Notes under the pieces: generated by a model | The model's database searches: none | Told to the model about the DNA's origin: nothing | The model's input: only the letters and a program-made list of their open reading frames with translations | Assembly: GCA_017547975.1 (NCBI GenBank) | Contig: JAFYNU010000223.1 | Coordinates: forward strand, 1 to 7,625 | Direction of reading: 5' to 3' | From: Clostridia bacterium | GTDB lineage: Bacteria > Bacillota > Clostridia > Oscillospirales > QAMX01 | Length of the DNA: 7,625 nucleotides | Shown here: positions 5,745 to 7,625 of the stretch, piece by piece | Layout of the letters: the number at the start of each line of letters is the position of its first letter | How positions within the stretch are numbered: the stretch's first letter is position 1 | Program-made: the position numbers and the translations under genes

Positions 5745-6447
5745 TATGCGTGATAAAGTAGCAGTCGTTACCGGAGGAGCCCAGGGCATCGGCAAATGCA
5801 TTGCAGAAGCCTTTGAAACCTGCGGCGCCAGGGTTGCCATCATCGATTTGCAGGACAATCCCTATTTTGTGGGCGATTTGGCGGATCAACAAGCATTGGA
5901 ACAATTTGCGAATAAAGTGATCCACGATTTTGGTAAGATCGATTTTTTGATCAACAATGCCGCCCCGAAAATGTGCGGTATCACGGATGGCAGCTACGCA
6001 GATTTTGAATATGCCCTTAAGGTCGGTGTGACTGCACCTTTTTATCTGGCAAAGCTTTTTGCGCCATATTTTCGTATGGGAGGCAGCATCATCAACATAT
6101 CCTCTTCCCGTGACCGAATGAGTCAGCCCGAAACCGAAAGCTATACGGCCGCAAAGGGTGGGATTTCGGCGCTCACTCACGCACTCTCGGTAAGTCTTGC
6201 GGGCAAGGTACGGGTAAATTCCATTTCGCCCGGCTGGATCGACACCAATTACACGATTTATGAAGGTGCGGATGCTCTTCAGCAGCCCGTAGGCAGAGTT
6301 GGTAATCCTTTGGATATTGCCAATATGGTGTTATATCTCTGTTCGGATATGGCAGGTTTTATCACCGGTGAAAATATCTGCATAGACGGTGGAATGACCA
6401 GGCAAATGATTTACCATGGGGACCATGGCTGGAAGTTGAAAAAATAA
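5737..6447 (+). CDS. Short-chain dehydrogenase/reductase (classical SDR)
   Basis: This 236-residue cytoplasmic oxidoreductase has the classical SDR elements: TGGAQGIG (12-19) for the dinucleotide, D37 at the end of the second strand favouring NAD(H), NNAA (73-76), S123 in ISSS, and the YTAAK motif with Y136 and K140; SPGW (164-167) and a C-terminal IDGG follow. The helix-4 asparagine of the usual Asn-Ser-Tyr-Lys tetrad appears replaced by G97 (KVGVTAPF). The C-terminus extends past IDGG with a His-rich tail. The ATG at 5737 has GGGAG 9 nt upstream; an in-frame ATG at 5731 has only 3 nt. The gene overlaps its upstream neighbour by 8 nt, so it is coupled to the Fe-S genes. A sugar or polyol dehydrogenase role at the pathway entry is plausible but not shown. 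Confidence 0.88.
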   Translation: MFDMRDKVAVVTGGAQGIGKCIAEAFETCGARVAIIDLQDNPYFVGDLADQQALEQFANKVIHDFGKIDFLINNAAPKMCGITDGSYADFEYALKVGVTAPFYLAKLFAPYFRMGGSIINISSSRDRMSQPETESYTAAKGGISALTHALSVSLAGKVRVNSISPGWIDTNYTIYEGADALQQPVGRVGNPLDIANMVLYLCSDMAGFITGENICIDGGMTRQMIYHGDHGWKLKK

Positions 6448-6562
6448 TGTTTGGGGACGCCCGTCACCGTTCGACCGCTCGCTTCGCTCTCTGCCTGCGA
6501 GTTATTCGCCTTCGGGTTCATAGCCCTTCGTTCATCATTTCATACCGATTCCCTGTATCGAT
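6448..6562. repeat. GC-rich repeat-like intergenic stretch after the SDR
   Basis: This 115-nt stretch resembles neither neighbour in composition. It is dense in TTCG- and GCTCGCTTCGCTC-like segments, with small complementary arms such as CTCGC (6479-6483) and GCGAG (6497-6501). No start with a ribosome-binding site is visible. From general familiarity it looks like a dispersed non-coding repeat of clostridial genomes, but one copy cannot prove that. Confidence 0.3.
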
Positions 6563-6603
6563 ATAAAGAAAAGACACACCCAACGGTGTGTCTTTTTCTT
6601 TAT
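6563..6603. terminator. Bidirectional intrinsic terminator
   Basis: An 18-nt arm ending in GACACACC (6563-6580) pairs with an arm beginning GGTGTGTC (6585-6603), with one bulged T and a 4-nt CAAC loop. The lower stem is A/T-rich, so each strand ends in a T-rich tract. It serves the SDR operon on the plus strand and, 46 nt beyond its last stop codon, the Xre operon on the minus strand. Confidence 0.92.
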
Positions 6604-6648
6604 GTGGCAAGTTGCACCGATTTAGATATCCATCCTTTCGCAATGGCT

Positions 6649-7047
6649 TCAATACTTTTTCTTTAAAATAAAGAACGATACCCAAAACAGCACGAGCATC
6701 AAACATACGGCGCCACCCGAAGCCATACACAGCAAATCTTGGTTCAAAAGTTTAAACACGATAGTGCTCAGGGCGCAGATGATGATAAACAGATAACCCG
6801 CCCAAGCCCAGGCTTTGTTGCGGATAAAGTGGAATCGCTCGTCTGTTTCGGCAACTTCTCTTTTTTCTCGGTAAATATCACTCCTGCTCAAACGGTAACT
6901 GCGGAGCAGACGCACAATACCAACGACCATCAAAGCAGAACCCACACCGCTCCAAAACGCGTCCAAAGTTACCAGACAGCATAGAACGGCCAAAACAAGA
7001 CCAAGCAAAAGCCATATCACACCAAAAACAATATCTTTTTTCTTCAT
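6649..7047 (-). CDS. Small four-TM membrane protein paired with an Xre regulator
   Basis: A 132-residue protein of unknown function. Hydrophobic segments at about 7-29, 32-50, 79-99 and 106-127 predict four membrane helices, with a charged, probably cytoplasmic loop at 50-78. That loop contains DERFHFIRNKA (69-79), a DERxxxIxxKA-like motif seen in small membrane families such as DUF2178-like proteins; the exact family is uncertain. The start is well supported, with GAGGAGG 7 nt before the ATG. It follows the Xre gene after only 2 nt, so the two are one operon and probably coupled. Clostridia often carry this pairing of a 65-70-residue Xre regulator with a small membrane protein. It is more AT-rich than the catabolic genes and no role in the sugar pathway is indicated. 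Confidence 0.75.
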   Translation of the reverse strand: MKKKDIVFGVIWLLLGLVLAVLCCLVTLDAFWSGVGSALMVVGIVRLLRSYRLSRSDIYREKREVAETDERFHFIRNKAWAWAGYLFIIICALSTIVFKLLNQDLLCMASGGAVCLMLVLFWVSFFILKKKY

Positions 7048-7049
7048 AC

Positions 7050-7247
7050 TTATTCCTCCTCAAAAATGAAGACCTCTTCTATGGTCATCCTAAAGAATGT
7101 TGCAATTTTATGGGCTAAAAGAATGGAAGGGTTGTAGCGTCCGTTCTCCAAAGAACTAATTGTTTGCCGAGATACGCCCATTGCCTTGGCAAACTCCTCT
7201 TGGAGAATCCCCTTTTCCTTACGGATAACTTCTATTTTGTTTTTCAA
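7050..7247 (-). CDS. Small Xre/Cro-type HTH transcriptional regulator
   Basis: A 65-residue DNA-binding protein made almost entirely of one HTH_3 domain: IEVIRKEKG (5-13), QEEFAKAMGVS (16-26) forming the first helix and turn, the recognition helix RQTISSLENG (27-36), YNPSILLAHKIA (38-49) and the ending IEEVFIFEEE typical of this small subfamily. The start is a TTG at 7247, where the conserved family N-terminus begins, with GGGGGG 7 nt upstream. An in-frame ATG at 7310 would lie upstream of the predicted transcription start, between the -35 and -10 boxes. It likely represses its own operon through two palindromes at its promoter, and is encoded just ahead of the four-TM protein. Confidence 0.88.
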   Translation of the reverse strand: MKNKIEVIRKEKGILQEEFAKAMGVSRQTISSLENGRYNPSILLAHKIATFFRMTIEEVFIFEEE

Positions 7248-7278
7248 AAAAATACCCCCCTGAAAAGATATTTGAAAC

Positions 7279-7294
7279 GTAAAGTTCGCTTTAC
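7279..7294. promoter_or_regulatory. Operator 1 of the Xre operon
   Basis: GTAAAG (7279-7284) and CTTTAC (7289-7294) form a perfect palindrome around TTCG. It covers the expected transcription start of the Xre promoter, a position where binding would block initiation. It matches operator 2 in arm sequence and spacing. Confidence 0.65.
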
Positions 7295-7300
7295 AAAACA

Positions 7301-7329
7301 AATATAACATAAATTTGATTAAATGTCAA
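7301..7329 (-). promoter_or_regulatory. Promoter of the Xre operon
   Basis: On the minus strand, a consensus TTGACA (7329-7324) and TATATT (7306-7301) are separated by 17 nt. Transcription would begin near 7294, about 47 nt before the TTG start codon. Operators lie over the -35 box and the start site. Confidence 0.82.
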
Positions 7330-7341
7330 GCAAACTTTACA
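7324..7341. promoter_or_regulatory. Operator 2 of the Xre operon
   Basis: TGTCAAG (7324-7330) and CTTTACA (7335-7341) flank a 4-nt centre, with one mismatch between arms; the mismatched base is part of the TTGACA -35 hexamer. The half-site matches operator 1, and the centres are 46 nt apart. Binding would cover the -35 box. Confidence 0.6.
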
Positions 7342-7450
7342 TAGAAAACGCAAAATCTGCCCTTGATATCTATTAAATATAGTTCATGTCCTCCTCGAAA
7401 TCCGTTTTGCGTGGAGTATATCTACCCAGTTTCACTTGAAAAAAGAGTAT
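7342..7450. other. Unexplained intergenic stretch with an 8-bp inverted repeat
   Basis: ACGCAAAA (7348-7355) and TTTTGCGT (7405-7412) form a perfect inverted repeat 49 nt apart. The minus strand also has AGGAGGAC before ATG (7387-7385), but that frame stops after four codons (MNYI). No promoter or convincing gene is visible. Confidence 0.25.
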
Positions 7451-7487
7451 AAAAAATCCAGTAACCGTTGTGGTTACTGGATTTTTT
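7451..7487. terminator. Bidirectional intrinsic terminator
   Basis: AAAAAATCCAGTAACC (7451-7466) and GGTTACTGGATTTTTT (7472-7487) form a perfect stem with a 5-nt loop; the GC-containing core is TCCAGTAACC and the A/T ends give a T-tract on either strand. The stop codon of the partial minus-strand gene overlaps its outer edge. Confidence 0.9.
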
Positions 7488-7625
7488 TATCTCACCACCG
7501 AAGAATGACGGTAAATGTAGAATTCCTCCTGACTTGGCATCCACTTCTTTTCTTTTTCGGGGAAAGTTTGATCAAAACTTGCTACCGCATCAGCATCCTC
7601 GCAACAATCGGCAGCGGTACTGGGA
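7487..7625 (-). CDS. 3' end of an unidentified gene (partial)
   Basis: Reading the minus strand from the window edge gives 45 open codons ending in TAA (7489-7487), directly against a strong terminator, as expected for a real gene end. The visible peptide is acidic at first (CCEDADAVASFDQ), then charged and aromatic (FPEKEKKWMPSQEEFYIYR), ending in SSVVR. There is no membrane segment and I recognise no domain. The beginning lies outside the window, so family and function cannot be given. Confidence 0.5.
   Translation of the reverse strand, partial: PSTAADCCEDADAVASFDQTFPEKEKKWMPSQEEFYIYRHSSVVR

Noticed and set aside
6451..6666. 71-codon plus-strand frame after the SDR
   Set aside because: It spans the repeat-like stretch and terminator and has no ribosome-binding site.
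6518..6730. 70-codon minus-strand frame across the terminator at 6563-6603
   Set aside because: It reads through a strong intrinsic terminator and overlaps the end of the four-TM gene, with no ribosome-binding site.
1..7625. CRISPR array, tRNA/rRNA gene, or insertion-sequence transposase
   Set aside because: No regularly spaced direct repeats, no tRNA-like cloverleaf or rRNA sequence, and no transposase domain were seen on either strand.

Overview
The window looks like an accessory carbohydrate-catabolism locus from an anaerobic Firmicute, most likely a gut clostridium of the Oscillospiraceae/Lachnospiraceae type. The reasons are strong AGGAGG ribosome-binding sites, sigma-A style promoters with 17-nt spacers, a clostridial 2[4Fe-4S] ferredoxin, an oxygen-sensitive iron-dependent lactaldehyde reductase, and a small Xre regulator paired with a membrane protein. 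The species cannot be named from the sequence alone. The catabolic genes are moderately GC-rich with C-ending codons; the right-hand end is visibly more AT-rich.

Layout. (1) A divergent pair: an enolase-superfamily sugar-acid dehydratase of the DgoD type (minus, 89-1243) and a FucO-type lactaldehyde reductase (plus, 1471-2619). They are separated by 227 nt holding two well-formed promoters and two inverted-repeat candidate operators. (2) A two-gene minus-strand operon: a HpcH/HpaI class II 2-keto-3-deoxy-sugar-acid aldolase (3825-4589) followed by an intracellular pectate-lyase-superfamily beta-helix protein (2685-3770). A bidirectional terminator at 2635-2672 separates it from fucO. (3) A 376-nt divergent control region (4590-4965) that is unusually rich in inverted repeats. 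(4) A tightly coupled plus-strand operon: a 66-aa 2[4Fe-4S] ferredoxin, a NapH-like membrane Fe-S protein and a short-chain dehydrogenase (SDR). (5) A repeat-like intergenic stretch and a bidirectional terminator. (6) A minus-strand, self-contained Xre-regulator plus four-TM-protein operon with two matching palindromes around its promoter. (7) A short unexplained stretch, another terminator, and the 3' end of an unidentified minus-strand gene.

How the genes may work together (inference). The SDR would oxidise a sugar, the dehydratase would make a 2-keto-3-deoxy acid, and the aldolase would split it to pyruvate plus an aldehyde. FucO would reduce the aldehyde: lactaldehyde to 1,2-propanediol if the substrate is a 6-deoxy sugar acid, or glycolaldehyde to ethylene glycol if it is a pentonic acid. 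This is a non-phosphorylative sugar-acid route. The beta-helix protein may act on an oligosaccharide or uronide feeding it. The ferredoxin/NapH-like pair in the SDR operon suggests an electron-transfer link to the membrane that standard versions of this pathway do not need. No transporter, kinase, lactonase or pathway regulator lies inside the window.
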